Below, piece by piece: positions 48,321 to 56,400 of a stretch of 64,000 bases of DNA. Position numbers and translations under genes: made by a program. This stretch comes from Gp6-AA40 sp035492455 (lineage in GTDB: Bacteria; Acidobacteriota; Vicinamibacteria; Vicinamibacterales; UBA2999), in NCBI GenBank assembly GCA_035492455.1, contig DATJJE010000070.1, positions 124,001 through 188,000 of the forward strand. The letters are read 5' to 3'. The notes below the pieces were generated by a model, which searched no databases, had not been told where the DNA came from, and was given only the letters and a program-made list of their open reading frames with translations. Every line of letters starts with the position of its first letter. Positions within the stretch are counted from its first letter, which is position 1.

Positions 48321-49217
48321 TCATCTAGCTAACGCCGTCGCTTCGAGATCAAATGGTTCCTCGTGCCCCACTTTGACGGCCTCGACGCGCGCCAGGTTCT
48401 GCTTCGCCTTTCCGTAGCCGGCGTCTGCCGTCAGCGCGCCGCGGTACTCCTCGGCGGCGGCCAGGAAGCGTCCAGTGTGTTCGAGGGCCATCCCCAGGTT
48501 GTTGTGGAAGGCAGCGACGTCCTTTCGCAGCTGCACCGCGCGACACAGTAGCGGCAGCGCCTCCTCCGCATCACCCTGTTCGAGGAACAGCAGGCCAAGA
48601 TTGTTCATCGACCACGCGTCGTGCTCGTCCAACGCGATCGCACGGCGGTAGGCGTCAACGGCCTCGTCCGTCTTGTGCTGTTCGGCGTATACACGGCCCA
48701 GCAGCCGCTGCACGTCAACGGAGGCGGAGTCGATCTCGCCCGCGTGCTCGAGTCGGACCAGCGCTTCGTCGAAGCGGCGTTGATCGATCAGGACTCGGCT
48801 CAGGTTCACGAGACTCTTGACGTGATTCGGATCGATCCTTAACGCCTCCTCGAATGCGCTCTCGGCTTTGGCGACATCGCCGGCCTTCGATGCCGACAGT
48901 CCGAGCATGAAGTGGCCCCACGCGTTGTTCGGCCGACGCTCGGTGTAATCCTCGAAGAGTCTCGCCGCTGCGCTGTAATTCTTCGCCTGATACGCCGTCT
49001 TGCCGTCCGCGAACGACACTGGGCCGACGCTTTGTCCGGGCACGTCACCTTCGGTTCCCTCTTCGCCGGTTGCATCGACTGCGTTTGGCACCGCGACAGG
49101 TTTCGCCGGCGGCCGTTGCTCCGTTTTTGTCTCTGCTGCGTCGAATGGCTTGGAACAGCCGACCGCAGCGCATGCTGCGACAATCAGCACCGCCGCTATT
49201 TGTCCGTTGCTTCTCAT
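48321..49217 (-). CDS. TPR-repeat lipoprotein
   Basis: 298 residues from the ATG at 49217. The lipobox is IVAACAAVGCSKPF (Cys about residue 21). From residue ~75 there are about five tetratricopeptide repeats: AARLFEDYTERRPNNAWGHF, AESAFEEALRIDPNHVKSLV, LVRLEHAGEIDSASVDVQRL, AVDAYRRAIALDEHDAWSMN, AEEYRGALTADAGYGKAKQN. Likely a periplasmic-facing scaffold. The 24 codons upstream in frame have no signal character. Confidence 0.88.
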   Translation of the reverse strand: MRSNGQIAAVLIVAACAAVGCSKPFDAAETKTEQRPPAKPVAVPNAVDATGEEGTEGDVPGQSVGPVSFADGKTAYQAKNYSAAARLFEDYTERRPNNAWGHFMLGLSASKAGDVAKAESAFEEALRIDPNHVKSLVNLSRVLIDQRRFDEALVRLEHAGEIDSASVDVQRLLGRVYAEQHKTDEAVDAYRRAIALDEHDAWSMNNLGLLFLEQGDAEEALPLLCRAVQLRKDVAAFHNNLGMALEHTGRFLAAAEEYRGALTADAGYGKAKQNLARVEAVKVGHEEPFDLEATALAR

Positions 49218-49327
49218 ATCGTCCTCCGTAGTGGCCGGCCTCCGAAGAGGCCGAGCGTCCGGCCGACATGAGGGCAAGCAGACCGCCATGGCAGGAGAAT
49301 GAGGCGGGAAGCTGTTAACTGGCTGAA

Positions 49328-49345
49328 ATCGAGAGCGTTCTCGAT
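49328..49345. terminator. Perfect hairpin between two minus-strand genes
   Basis: ATCGAGA (49328-49334) pairs with TCTCGAT (49339-49345) over GCGT. It lies 134 bases after the end of the gene at 49479 and 111 bases before the TPR lipoprotein start. It could end the upstream transcript or be an operator. No T-run. Confidence 0.35.
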
Positions 49346-49478
49346 TCGATCGTCGAAGGTCGGGCGGGGGTTATCGTCTCGCCACCCGTGTGGGTAGTGA
49401 CACGGCTGTGTCTGACTCCGCACACGGGATTGAACGGCGCTCGTGCCGCACAGACCGCTTACTTGGCGGCCGCGGCTA

Positions 49479-49697
49479 TCACGTCGTCGCCGTAGGACGT
49501 TTCGCTCGCCGCACCGCTTTCACCGGTTTGAGAGGCGCCGGTGTCGATGTTGCTGCGAGCACGACACGCGGCGACGAAAACCTGCGCACGCCGTGGGCAT
49601 CGAAGTCGATGACCGTGTGGTACTCGTTGACGCTGTTGATGGTGCCGTCGCCGTACTGCGTGTGGACAACGCGATCTCCCGGTGAGTACTTCAGCAT
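49479..49697 (-). CDS. DUF3553-like small protein
   Basis: 72 residues: LKYSPGDRVVHTQYGDGTIN, SVNEYHTVIDFDAHGVRRFS, RVVLAATS, then a basic tail (KPVKAVRRAKRP). The first 50 residues match the small SH3-like beta-barrel found at the C-terminus of UvrD/PcrA helicases and as the free-standing DUF3553. GGGGAG precedes the ATG. Probably a nucleic-acid or RNA-polymerase binding module; inference from the fold. Confidence 0.72.
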   Translation of the reverse strand: MLKYSPGDRVVHTQYGDGTINSVNEYHTVIDFDAHGVRRFSSPRVVLAATSTPAPLKPVKAVRRAKRPTATT

Positions 49698-49916
49698 GTC
49701 ATCTCCCCTGCAAGGTGTGAGCGGACGCCGTCGACAACCAACGTGCGGCGCGAAGAGGTGCGCCGATACACAACGTTCGAGCTTTGACGAGGATTAACCG
49801 CTGCCTGAACGCGGAGAAGGCTCCAGAAAGCAGAAACGGGATGCCCTACAAGTGTACGGGCGAACTGAGGGTAACGCAACGACTCGGCGGACGGACGGCC
49901 CTCACTCATGACGTGC

Positions 49917-50062
49917 TACACTGTGTGTGCCTTCTGACTGCTGCGCATTCCGGCCTCTCGCAATAGATTCGAGCCTTTCGCCTCTCCTGCGTGTCGTCGT
50001 CGAGCATCCCGCTCGAGCCTGCCATCAGACCGATTTGCATCTTCGAGATGCAGGAGTAACTC
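49917..50062 (+). promoter_or_regulatory. Promoter and structured leader of the RRM gene
   Basis: A conserved block begins at TACACT (49917-49922, -10-like). It is repeated, with few changes, upstream of the inverted RRM remnant (TATACT on the minus strand at 53350-53345). The leader ends with TGCATCT (50036-50042), TCG loop, AGATGCA (50046-50052), a 7-pair hairpin directly touching the Shine-Dalgarno GGAG (50053-50056) six bases before the ATG. Between 49698 and 49917 nothing else is supported. The hairpin next to the ribosome site suggests control of translation, for instance by temperature or by the protein itself. Confidence 0.55.
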
Positions 50063-50371
50063 ATGAGTACCAAGCTGTACGTCGGCAACCTGCCGTACGA
50101 AACCAACGAGTCCGATCTTCAAACGCTCTTCGAGACTGCTGGCACCGTCGCCACCATCAATATTGTTCGCGATCGTGCCACCGGACAGGCACGAGGATTC
50201 GCGTTCGTCGAGATGAACGACGATGAGGGCGCACGTCGTGCTATTACGGAGCTCGACAAGCATCAATTCGGAGGCCGAAGCCTCACCGTCAACGAGGCGA
50301 AGCCGATGGCTCCGCGCAGTAACGACGGCGGGTCCTACAGCGGTCGCCAATCCCGCGGATCCCGCTGGTAA
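50063..50371 (+). CDS. RRM-domain RNA-binding protein
   Basis: 102 residues: one RNA-recognition motif with RNP2 LYVGNL (residues 5-10) and RNP1 RGFAFVEM (about 45-52). A short Gly/Ser/Arg tail (APRSNDGGSYSGRQSRGSRW) follows. This is the bacterial/cyanobacterial Rbp type, often cold-induced. It has a 5' leader with a hairpin at the ribosome site and a stem-loop after the stop. An inverted partial copy lies at 52969-53350. Confidence 0.93.
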   Translation: MSTKLYVGNLPYETNESDLQTLFETAGTVATINIVRDRATGQARGFAFVEMNDDEGARRAITELDKHQFGGRSLTVNEAKPMAPRSNDGGSYSGRQSRGSRW

Positions 50372-50391
50372 CGCGTACACGATCGACATTA

Positions 50392-50415
50392 CCCGGGTCT
50401 CACTGGAGATCCGGG
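50392..50415 (+). terminator. Hairpin after the RRM gene
   Basis: CCCGGGTCTC (50392-50401) and GAGATCCGGG (50406-50415) form a 10-pair stem with a 4-base loop and one G-T pair, 20 bases after the stop. The same hairpin (as a perfect 10-pair stem) follows the inverted RRM copy at 52922-52945, so it is conserved although no T-run follows. Confidence 0.6.
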
Positions 50416-50440
50416 CCCACCACTGGCGCTTATGCTGCTG

Positions 50441-50495
50441 CTAATACCGCAGTTCATTCCATACGGTGCCGCACTCGTGACATCGCCAGTAGGTC
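50441..50495 (-). pseudogene. Fragment of a zinc-ribbon gene
   Basis: The minus strand encodes TYWRCHECGTVWNELRY and a stop. This matches, almost letter for letter, the end of the zinc-ribbon protein at 50793-50999 (TYWRCHECGTVWNEIRY). Only the last ~17 codons are present, with no start. It is an inverted partial duplicate lying about 300 bases from its parent. Confidence 0.75.
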
Positions 50496-50667
50496 GAAGC
50501 TCAGATCCGAAGTGACATCATGCGCAGCTGCATGATCCGTCGTAATGTCGAAGCGTGATCGCTTGTGCGAGCCCGCGGGATGACGTACAGTTGCCCGTCG
50601 TCGTTTATCGCTTTTCTGAGTCCTGATCACGCGGTCAGCCCTCACCAAAGCCTTTTGGGAGGGTGTG

Positions 50668-50796
50668 ATGCCAGCTGCCGTGTTTCTCTCACTCGTGTTC
50701 AGTCTGTGGATGGTGGTTCTCGTGCTGTTCGTCTGGACGCATCGTCCCGAGCAGACAATGGCGGAGATCATTCGCTCACTCGAGTCGCGATCGTGA
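50668..50796 (+). CDS. Small single-span membrane protein (42 residues)
   Basis: MPAAVFLSLVFSLWMVVLVL then FVWTHRPEQTMAEIIRSLES: one membrane helix and a short cytoplasmic tail. A strong GGGAGG lies 5 bases before the ATG. The TGA overlaps the GTG of the zinc-ribbon gene (GTGA), so the two are translated together. Small size means low family information; the ribosome site and coupling make it a likely real gene. Confidence 0.65.
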   Translation: MPAAVFLSLVFSLWMVVLVLFVWTHRPEQTMAEIIRSLESRS

Positions 50797-50999
50797 GGTT
50801 CGAGCGCCTTCGGCAATCGCCGGGGTCGCCGCAGGACGAGGCCGTGCCCTTGAAGCCGTCGGCGTGCCCGGAATGTGGATCAAAGAAATTCGGAACGCTG
50901 GCGGCGATCATCACACGGGATACCTATTGGCGATGTCATGAGTGCGGCACTGTCTGGAATGAAATTCGGTACCGCCAGCAGCATAAACGTCGGTGGTAA
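50793..50999 (+). CDS. Small zinc-ribbon protein (68 residues)
   Basis: From the GTG at 50793: an Arg/Pro-rich start, then a ribbon with CPECGSKKFGTLAAI and YWRCHECGTVWNEIRY (C-x2-C ... C-x2-C with Trp before and after). The cores resemble transcription-factor-type or DNA-binding zinc ribbons. It is coupled to the membrane-protein gene, and its stop region overlaps the start of the next small gene (GTG at 50993). A truncated inverted copy is at 50441-50495. Confidence 0.7.
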   Translation: MRFERLRQSPGSPQDEAVPLKPSACPECGSKKFGTLAAIITRDTYWRCHECGTVWNEIRYRQQHKRRW

Positions 51000-51211
51000 G
51001 ACGCAACTCCGTCGCGCGTTTGTACTGGTCCGTTCGCGGTGAGGTCGCGTGTGAGACGCACGCGCCGGATCCAGCCGAGCCACGTTGGTACGTTGAAGGG
51101 TGGCAGCAGTTGCCGTCACGCGCGAAGCGTGGCCGCCGTACCGAATACCGCTGTCAGCATTGCGCTCGCGCCAACGGTTCTGTCAGTGGGCCGTCGCGGT
51201 TGGTGAACTAG
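50993..51211 (+). CDS. Small Cys/His-containing protein
   Basis: 72 residues: RLYWSVRGEVACETHAPDPA, PRWYVEGWQQLPSRAKRGRR, TEYRCQHCARANGSVSGPSR. The pattern GEVACExHAP, a W..EGW motif, and a final CQHC suggest a small metal-binding domain. The GTG start overlaps the zinc-ribbon gene's stop by 7 bases. I recognise the layout as recurring in small hypothetical proteins, but no function. Confidence 0.55.
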   Translation: MVRRNSVARLYWSVRGEVACETHAPDPAEPRWYVEGWQQLPSRAKRGRRTEYRCQHCARANGSVSGPSRLVN

Positions 51212-51266
51212 TCGGTCCGTCGCACGCCGGAACGCCGCATCATCGAGACAGACGAATCCGTGCCGG

Positions 51267-51287
51267 TCACGCCCGGCGTGATAGAAT
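51267..51287 (+). promoter_or_regulatory. 15-base palindrome abutting a -10-like TAGAAT
   Basis: TCACGCC (51267-51273), C, GGCGTGA (51275-51281) is a perfect palindrome. TAGAAT (51282-51287) follows at once. The layout fits an operator over the -10 of a promoter for the omega-like gene block downstream. No convincing -35 is present, so an activator-dependent promoter is possible. Confidence 0.4.
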
Positions 51288-51309
51288 CGCTTCGAGCTGT
51301 CCTGAGCCT

Positions 51310-51354
51310 CCCGCATTAGGCGGGTTCCTCACCATGGCAATGTGCGAGGAACCC
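51310..51354 (+). promoter_or_regulatory. Mutually exclusive hairpins that hide a Shine-Dalgarno sequence
   Basis: Hairpin A pairs CCCGC (51310-51314) with GCGGG (51320-51324). Hairpin B pairs GGGTTCCTC (51322-51330) with GAGGAACCC (51346-51354), a perfect nine-pair stem. They share 51322-51324, so only one can form at a time. GAGGA (51346-51350), the ribosome site for the ATG at 51355, lies inside stem B. This is the layout of a translational switch: stem B off, stem A on. Confidence 0.55.
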
Positions 51355-51444
51355 ATGACATTCAAGTACTCCATCCCAACTCTTCTCCTTCATCCCGCGA
51401 CTGCGTGTCCCCGGCATGACTCGGCAATGGGCGGGGTCGCATGA
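51355..51444 (+). CDS. Candidate 29-residue leader peptide upstream of the omega-like gene
   Basis: MTFKYSIPTLLLHPATACPR then HDSAMGGVA. The ATG follows the buried GAGGA by 4 bases, and its TGA overlaps the omega-like ATG (ATGA at 51441-51444), so the downstream gene could be translated only when this one is. A longer version from the ATG at 51334 begins in the hairpin loop. Too short for a family call. Confidence 0.4.
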   Translation: MTFKYSIPTLLLHPATACPRHDSAMGGVA

Positions 51445-51650
51445 TCTCCCGTCCACCGCATCTGGCCGCCTACGAGTTCGCAGTTGTCGCCGCACTTCGC
51501 GCCCAGCAATTGCTCGCCGGTTGCACGCCGCGGCTCGGCGGTGAGCACAGCGCGGCCATGATGGCGCAGATGGAAGTCGCTGAGGGTTGCGTCGCACGCA
51601 GCGGCGCCGACGAGGTTGAGGGGCCACCGCAATGTGGCTCGAAGCGCTAG
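51441..51650 (+). CDS. RNA polymerase omega-like small protein
   Basis: 69 residues: SRPPHLAAYEFAVVAALRAQ, QLLAGCTPRLGGEHSAAMMA, QMEVAEGCVARSG. This matches the omega/Rpb6 pattern (RPP-x-x-x-A-F/Y-E-F-x-V-x-x-A-x-R-A-x-Q-L, then a T-A-x-x-E-V helix). It is shorter than a usual omega subunit and diverged in the middle, so it may be a second, accessory copy. The ATG overlaps the leader-peptide stop; its own end overlaps the next gene by 19 bases. Confidence 0.6.
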   Translation: MISRPPHLAAYEFAVVAALRAQQLLAGCTPRLGGEHSAAMMAQMEVAEGCVARSGADEVEGPPQCGSKR

Positions 51651-52120
51651 CCGCTCGGCTCGCCTACTTCACACACCGCGTCAGCGGTCATTCGGTGACG
51701 TGGAACAGACCGCCAGTTGACGGCGCCTGTGCAGGCGACGTCGTGTGTCACGACTGCGGCCAGGTACTGTGGTGCCGGGCCCATGACCCGTGGCGCGCCA
51801 GGAGAGTGGAGGCGCCGCCGGACCACTGGGGTGGGACGCGCACGAACCACTCGTACCGGACGCTGTTTGAAAATCTTCAGCACGTTCTTCGCTTGGCCGA
51901 AGAATGTCCGTCCGGTCCCGCCGGCGATTCGATACGACGCGCCGCTTGCGAATTGATCGAGGCGGAGGCCTGGCAGCGATCCGTGTGTCAACGTCGAATG
52001 CTGAAATCTGTCACACACCTGCAGTCGCGTCACGTGCGCGGCCTATCTGGAATAGACGATCCGCCCGTGCAGATTCTCGAGCAGCTGGCGGATGTCCTTG
52101 GACGCCAACAGCACGGGTAG
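51632..52120 (+). CDS. Hypothetical protein with a CxxC segment
   Basis: 162 residues: an N-terminal MWLEALAARLAYFTHRVSGH, then VCHDCGQVLWCRAHDPWRAR, and a helical C-terminal part (TLFENLQHVLRLAEECPS, ACELIEAEAWQRSVCQRRML, VQILEQLADVLG). Eight cysteines and several Trp-Arg motifs suggest a metal-binding, possibly nucleic-acid-associated protein. It overlaps the omega-like gene by 19 bases. No family recognised; codon use fits coding. Confidence 0.5.
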   Translation: MWLEALAARLAYFTHRVSGHSVTWNRPPVDGACAGDVVCHDCGQVLWCRAHDPWRARRVEAPPDHWGGTRTNHSYRTLFENLQHVLRLAEECPSGPAGDSIRRAACELIEAEAWQRSVCQRRMLKSVTHLQSRHVRGLSGIDDPPVQILEQLADVLGRQQHG

Positions 52121-52196
52121 AGCCCGTCTACGCACGCGGCCCTCACATGGCTGCTGCGATGTCGTCGTTGAGCGGTTTTCGCGTGAAGGTAGACAG

Positions 52197-52880
52197 ATGC
52201 AAATCAGAACGGCCGTTGCGGTTGTGTTCCTCTCCGCGGCGTGCGCCTTGCACTTGAAGGCGGCGATCGTCGCGCCACCAGATGGCACTGTCGCCATGCA
52301 GAAGTTTCTCGCTCAACCGGCCGCTCCGCACTCCTACCGCGCGACGCGTCGTCTCGAAGCGGCTGGCAGCGGACAACGGGGCTGGCTCGATGCTCGGACC
52401 GATTACACGCCGGCCGACGGTCTCAGCTACGAAGTGACTGCCGAAGGCGGTTCCCGCTATATCCGTTCCCGCGTACTGCGAACGCTGCTGGAGGAAGAAC
52501 GCCGGCTTATTGCACGCGGCGATAGCAGCCGCGTCGCCATCTCATCGGACAACTACACATTCACCAATGAAGGGATCGACCAAGACGGACTTGCGCAGGT
52601 GACGATGCGGCCGCTGCGGAAGGAGCGGCCGTTGATCATCGGACGGATGTTCCTCATGCCCGGCGACGGCGAGCTCGTTCGCGTCGAGGGGAGGCTCGCG
52701 AAGAATCCCTCACTGTGGGTCAGTCGCGTCGACATCGTCCGGTCATACCGCAGCATCAATGGTGCACTCTTACCGGTATCGTTGGAGTCCACCGCACAGC
52801 TACGCCTGCTCGGCCGATCGACGCTGCGAATGACCTATCGCTATTCAGCAATTGACGATCGCCCAACCAACGAGCAATGA
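52197..52880 (+). CDS. Secreted protein of unknown function
   Basis: 227 residues from the ATG at 52197, with signal peptide MQIRTAVAVVFLSAACALHL and following. The mature domain has LAQPAAPHSYRATRRLEAAG, LSYEVTAEGGSRYIRSRVLR, YTFTNEGIDQDGLAQVTMRP, GELVRVEGRLAKNPSLWVSR, a beta-barrel-like pattern similar in feel to LolA-type or outer-membrane lipoprotein-sorting proteins (DUF of that fold). The open frame back to 52092 has no leader. It ends 90 bases before the inverted RRM copy. Confidence 0.7.
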   Translation: MQIRTAVAVVFLSAACALHLKAAIVAPPDGTVAMQKFLAQPAAPHSYRATRRLEAAGSGQRGWLDARTDYTPADGLSYEVTAEGGSRYIRSRVLRTLLEEERRLIARGDSSRVAISSDNYTFTNEGIDQDGLAQVTMRPLRKERPLIIGRMFLMPGDGELVRVEGRLAKNPSLWVSRVDIVRSYRSINGALLPVSLESTAQLRLLGRSTLRMTYRYSAIDDRPTNEQ

Positions 52881-52921
52881 CATCGGCGTCCGGCGAGTAG
52901 ACGCGTTGCTATTACGAGGTG

Positions 52922-52945
52922 CCCGGATCTCTGTTGAGATCCGGG
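52922..52945 (-). terminator. Hairpin after the inverted RRM remnant
   Basis: CCCGGATCTC (52922-52931) and GAGATCCGGG (52936-52945) form a perfect 10-pair stem with a 4-base loop. It is the counterpart of 50392-50415 and lies 23 bases after the remnant's stop on the minus strand. Confidence 0.6.
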
Positions 52946-52968
52946 TTGGTCTGGATGCGCCGTTATTC

Positions 52969-53350
52969 TTACCAGCGCGTCTGACGGGACTGACGGCCGC
53001 GATTGAACCCGCCACCGCCGCCGCCATTGCCGCGCGGAGCCATCGGCTTCGCCTCATTAACGGTGAGGCTCCGTCCCCCGAATTCGTGCCTGTCGAACGT
53101 GGTTATCGCGCGACGGGCCCCCTCATCGTCATTCATCTCGATGAAGGCGAATCCGCGCGTCTGTCCGGTGGCCCGGTCACGGACGATGTTAATGGTGGCG
53201 ACCGTCCCAGCAGTTTCGAATAGAGCCTGGGATGCATCGCTCTGATGGCAGGCTCGAGCGGGATGCTCGACGACGACGCAGGAGAGGCGAGAACTCGGTC
53301 TATTGCGAGAGGCCGGAATGCGCAGCAGTCAGAAAGGCACGTACAGTATA
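52969..53350 (-). pseudogene. Inverted, start-less copy of the RRM gene with its promoter and leader
   Basis: The minus strand from about 53236 down to the stop at 52971-52969 encodes ALFETAGTVATINIVRDRAT, then GQTRGFAFIEMNDDEGARRA, ITTFDRHEFGGRSLTVNEAK, PMAPRGNGGGGGGFNRGRQS and RQTRW, a clear paralogue of the gene at 50063. From 53237 to 53350 the minus strand also repeats its leader and -10 (TATACT at 53350-53345). A deletion has removed the end of the leader, the ribosome site, the start codon and the first ~18 codons (including RNP2), joining CCATCAGA to the AGCGAT of the RRM body. So it can be transcribed but not translated as an RRM; a non-coding role is possible. Confidence 0.8.
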
Positions 53351-53400
53351 AGAGCTTGTTGAACAAATCTGTTGCTCTTTCAATCGGCCCGGAAGCGGCC

Positions 53401-56400
53401 ATGCATAACGTAGGTGACAGTCGTACGCCACCGGCTTCCATCGACCTACTCGGCATCGAACCCTTAGAGGAACACGCTCGCCGGCTGGCAGCTCTGCTGG
53501 CAATCTCGCCATCGCGACGCGGCCGAGCCGCGCACTTGACGACGCTGCGGCGCCATACAACAACGCTGCGACGTGTGTATAGAGCATTATCTGCCGATGT
53601 CGCGCACGGCGAACCCTCGTCGCCTGCCGCCGAGTGGCTGCTCGACAACTTCTATACGGTGCTGGCAGCGATCCGCGACATTCACCACGATCTGCCCCCG
53701 TCGTTCTTCCGCCGCCTGCCGTGGATCGCCGCCGACGAGTTCGCGGGTCTGCCTCGCGTCTACGCCATGGCGCGCGAGCTGATTCGCTGCAGTGCCGGAC
53801 GGCTCGATTCGCAACGGCTGCACCGCTTCATCACGGCGTTCCAGTCGATCACTCCGCTGACAATGGGCGAGCTCTGGGCATGGCCGGCGGTCTTGAAGCT
53901 GGTTCTCGTCGAACACGTTCGCGCGCGCGCGGACGTCATGGCGGCGAGCCGCGCTCAGCGTCTCGAGGCCGATCGCCTGGTGGGCGCACTCGGCGGGGGG
54001 ATGCGCACCCGCCATCCCTGGCCGCCGCACGTGCACCCTGCATTTGTCATTCGGCTGCTGCAACGCTCCCGCGAACACGAGACTGCCGCCGACCTGCGAC
54101 AGCAGCTCGATGCGGCTGTTGCCGCCCGCGGACAGACGATTGAAGACGCCATTCGCTCCGAGGCGCGGCACCAAGCGTCGGAGCAGGCGTTCATGGCGAA
54201 CCTGATCGGCAGCCTCCGCCTCGTTTCGACGTTCGACTGGAGCGAATTCTTCGAGAGCGTCAGTCTGGTCGAACAGGTGCTGCAGCGCGATCCGGCCGCC
54301 GTCTACGGCCGGATGGACTTCGGCAGCCGCGATCGTTACCGTCACGCCGTCGAGGAACTGGCAGAACCGACCGGAGAGGGCCAGGTGCGCGTGGCGCTCA
54401 AGAGTGTCGAGCGTGCCAGGCAGACCGCGGAGCACTCGCCAAGTGCCCGCGAAGCGCATGTCGGCTACTACCTGATCGGGGAAGGCCGCTGGCAGTTCGA
54501 GCGGGGCATCGGCTGGAAGCCAGGAGTCACCGTGCGGCTCAAGCGGGCGTTCTTCCGCTACGCCACGCCCGGGTACCTCGGTACCGTTGGCCTCTTGACG
54601 GCCGTCTTCGTTGCGGTTGCGGTCGCCTATGGGCACGCTCACCGCTCGCACTGGCCGGCACTCGCCCTCGTGGTGCTGCTGACGGTGGTGCCGGCGAGTG
54701 AACTTGCGATCCAGATTGTTCAGCGACTGATAGCGCGGCTGGTTCCGCCGCGGCGCCTGCCCAGGCTCGATCTCCGCAGCATTCCCGCGCCGGCGCGCAC
54801 CATGGTGATCGTTCCTACCATTCTCGACAGCGTCGAGCGGGCGCGGGAGTTGGTAGCACACCTCGAAGTCCAGGCGCTCGGCAATCTGGATTCCAACATC
54901 CACTTCGCGATCCTCAGTGACTTCAGGGATGCGGAGGCAGAACGGCTGCCGCTCGATTCCGAGATTCTGACGGCCGCGGCCGATGCAGTGCGGGCGCTGA
55001 ATGCGAAGCATGCCGACGGCGGTCACGACCGGTTCTTCCTCTTCCACCGCACGCGTCAGTGGAACGAGCAGGAGCGCCTCTGGATGGGATGGGAGCGCAA
55101 GCGAGGAAAGATCGAAGAGTTCAATCGCCTGCTTCGTGGCGCCACCGACACCAGCTTCGCGCTGACGGTCGGGAATGCGTCGATTCTGCCGGAGGTTCGT
55201 TACTGCATCACGCTCGATAGCGACACGCGGCTGCCCCGAGATGCCGCCCGGCAACTGATAGGGATCATTGCGCATCCCCTGAATCGGCCGTTCTTCGATC
55301 CGTCCGCCGGACGAGTCACCAGGGGCTACGGCATTCTCCAGCCTCGCATCAGCGTCACATTCACCAGTGCCGCCGGGTCTCTGTTCGCACGGTTGTATTC
55401 CGGACACACAGGCGTCGATCCCTATACGACCGCGGTGTCCGACACTTACCAGGACCTGTTCGGCGAGGGCATCTTCACTGGAAAGGGCTTGTACGACGTC
55501 GACGCCTTCACCGCCGCGCTTTCGGATGCCGTTCCCGAAAACTCGCTGCTGTCGCACGATTTGTTCGAAGGTCTACATGCCCGCGCGGCTCTCGTCTCCG
55601 ATATCGAGCTGGTCGACGAATATCCGTCAACGGTACTTGCCCACGCACGCCGTCAGCATCGCTGGATTCGAGGGGACTGGCAGATCCTCCTCTGGTTGTT
55701 TCCATTCGTCCCGACTCGTCATGGGATGAAGCGGAATTCGTTCCCCCTCATCTCGCGCTGGAAAATTCTCGACAATCTGCGTCGCAGTCTCGTTGCGCCG
55801 ATGCTGCTCACGCTGCTCGTCGCGGGCTGGACGATCCTGCCGGGCGCCCATTGGTTCTGGACCCTCTCCGTGCTGACGGTGATGGCATCGCAGCTTCTGC
55901 CTCTGGTCGCGCAGATGCTGGTGGGTCCGCGACGAGCGCAGTCGTTCGCGGTGTTCTGGCGAAATCTCCGCTCCGATGCGGCAACCACGCTGGCGCAGGT
56001 CTTTCTCGGCGTGACCTTTCTCGCCTACCACGCGTGGCAAACCATGCATGCGGTCGTTCTGACGTTGGTGCGCCTCACCGTGACGAGGCGGCGTCTGCTG
56101 GAATGGGAAACGGCGGCAGCGGCAGCCACGCGCGCGGCGGGCATCGGCCGTCATGCTCTGCTGCGAATCATCGCCGGGATGATGGCCAGTCCCATCATCG
56201 CCATAGTAGTGGCGTTCGTCGTGTCGGTCACACATCCCGACAGCCTGCCATCCGCGATGCCGTTCGTGTTGCTGTGGTTCTCCGCGCCCGGTGTCGCCTA
56301 CTGGTTGAGCAAGCCGGCGGGTCCACGTGAACGTCCTCTCAGCGTCGCCGATCGGCAGTTGCTGCGCAGGACGGCGCGAAAGACGTGGCGCTATTACGAG

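Noticed and set aside
49691..49909. A 72-codon minus-strand frame before the DUF3553-like gene
   Set aside because: No ribosome site or family pattern; the region behaves as upstream sequence.
53245..53400. Earlier start of the glucan synthase
   Set aside because: Encoded by antisense of the duplicated RRM leader, no ribosome site, and absent in NdvB relatives.
53587..55557. A 656-codon minus-strand frame opposite the glucan synthase
   Set aside because: Antisense shadow; the plus strand encodes clear GT84 motifs and the minus protein has no family look.
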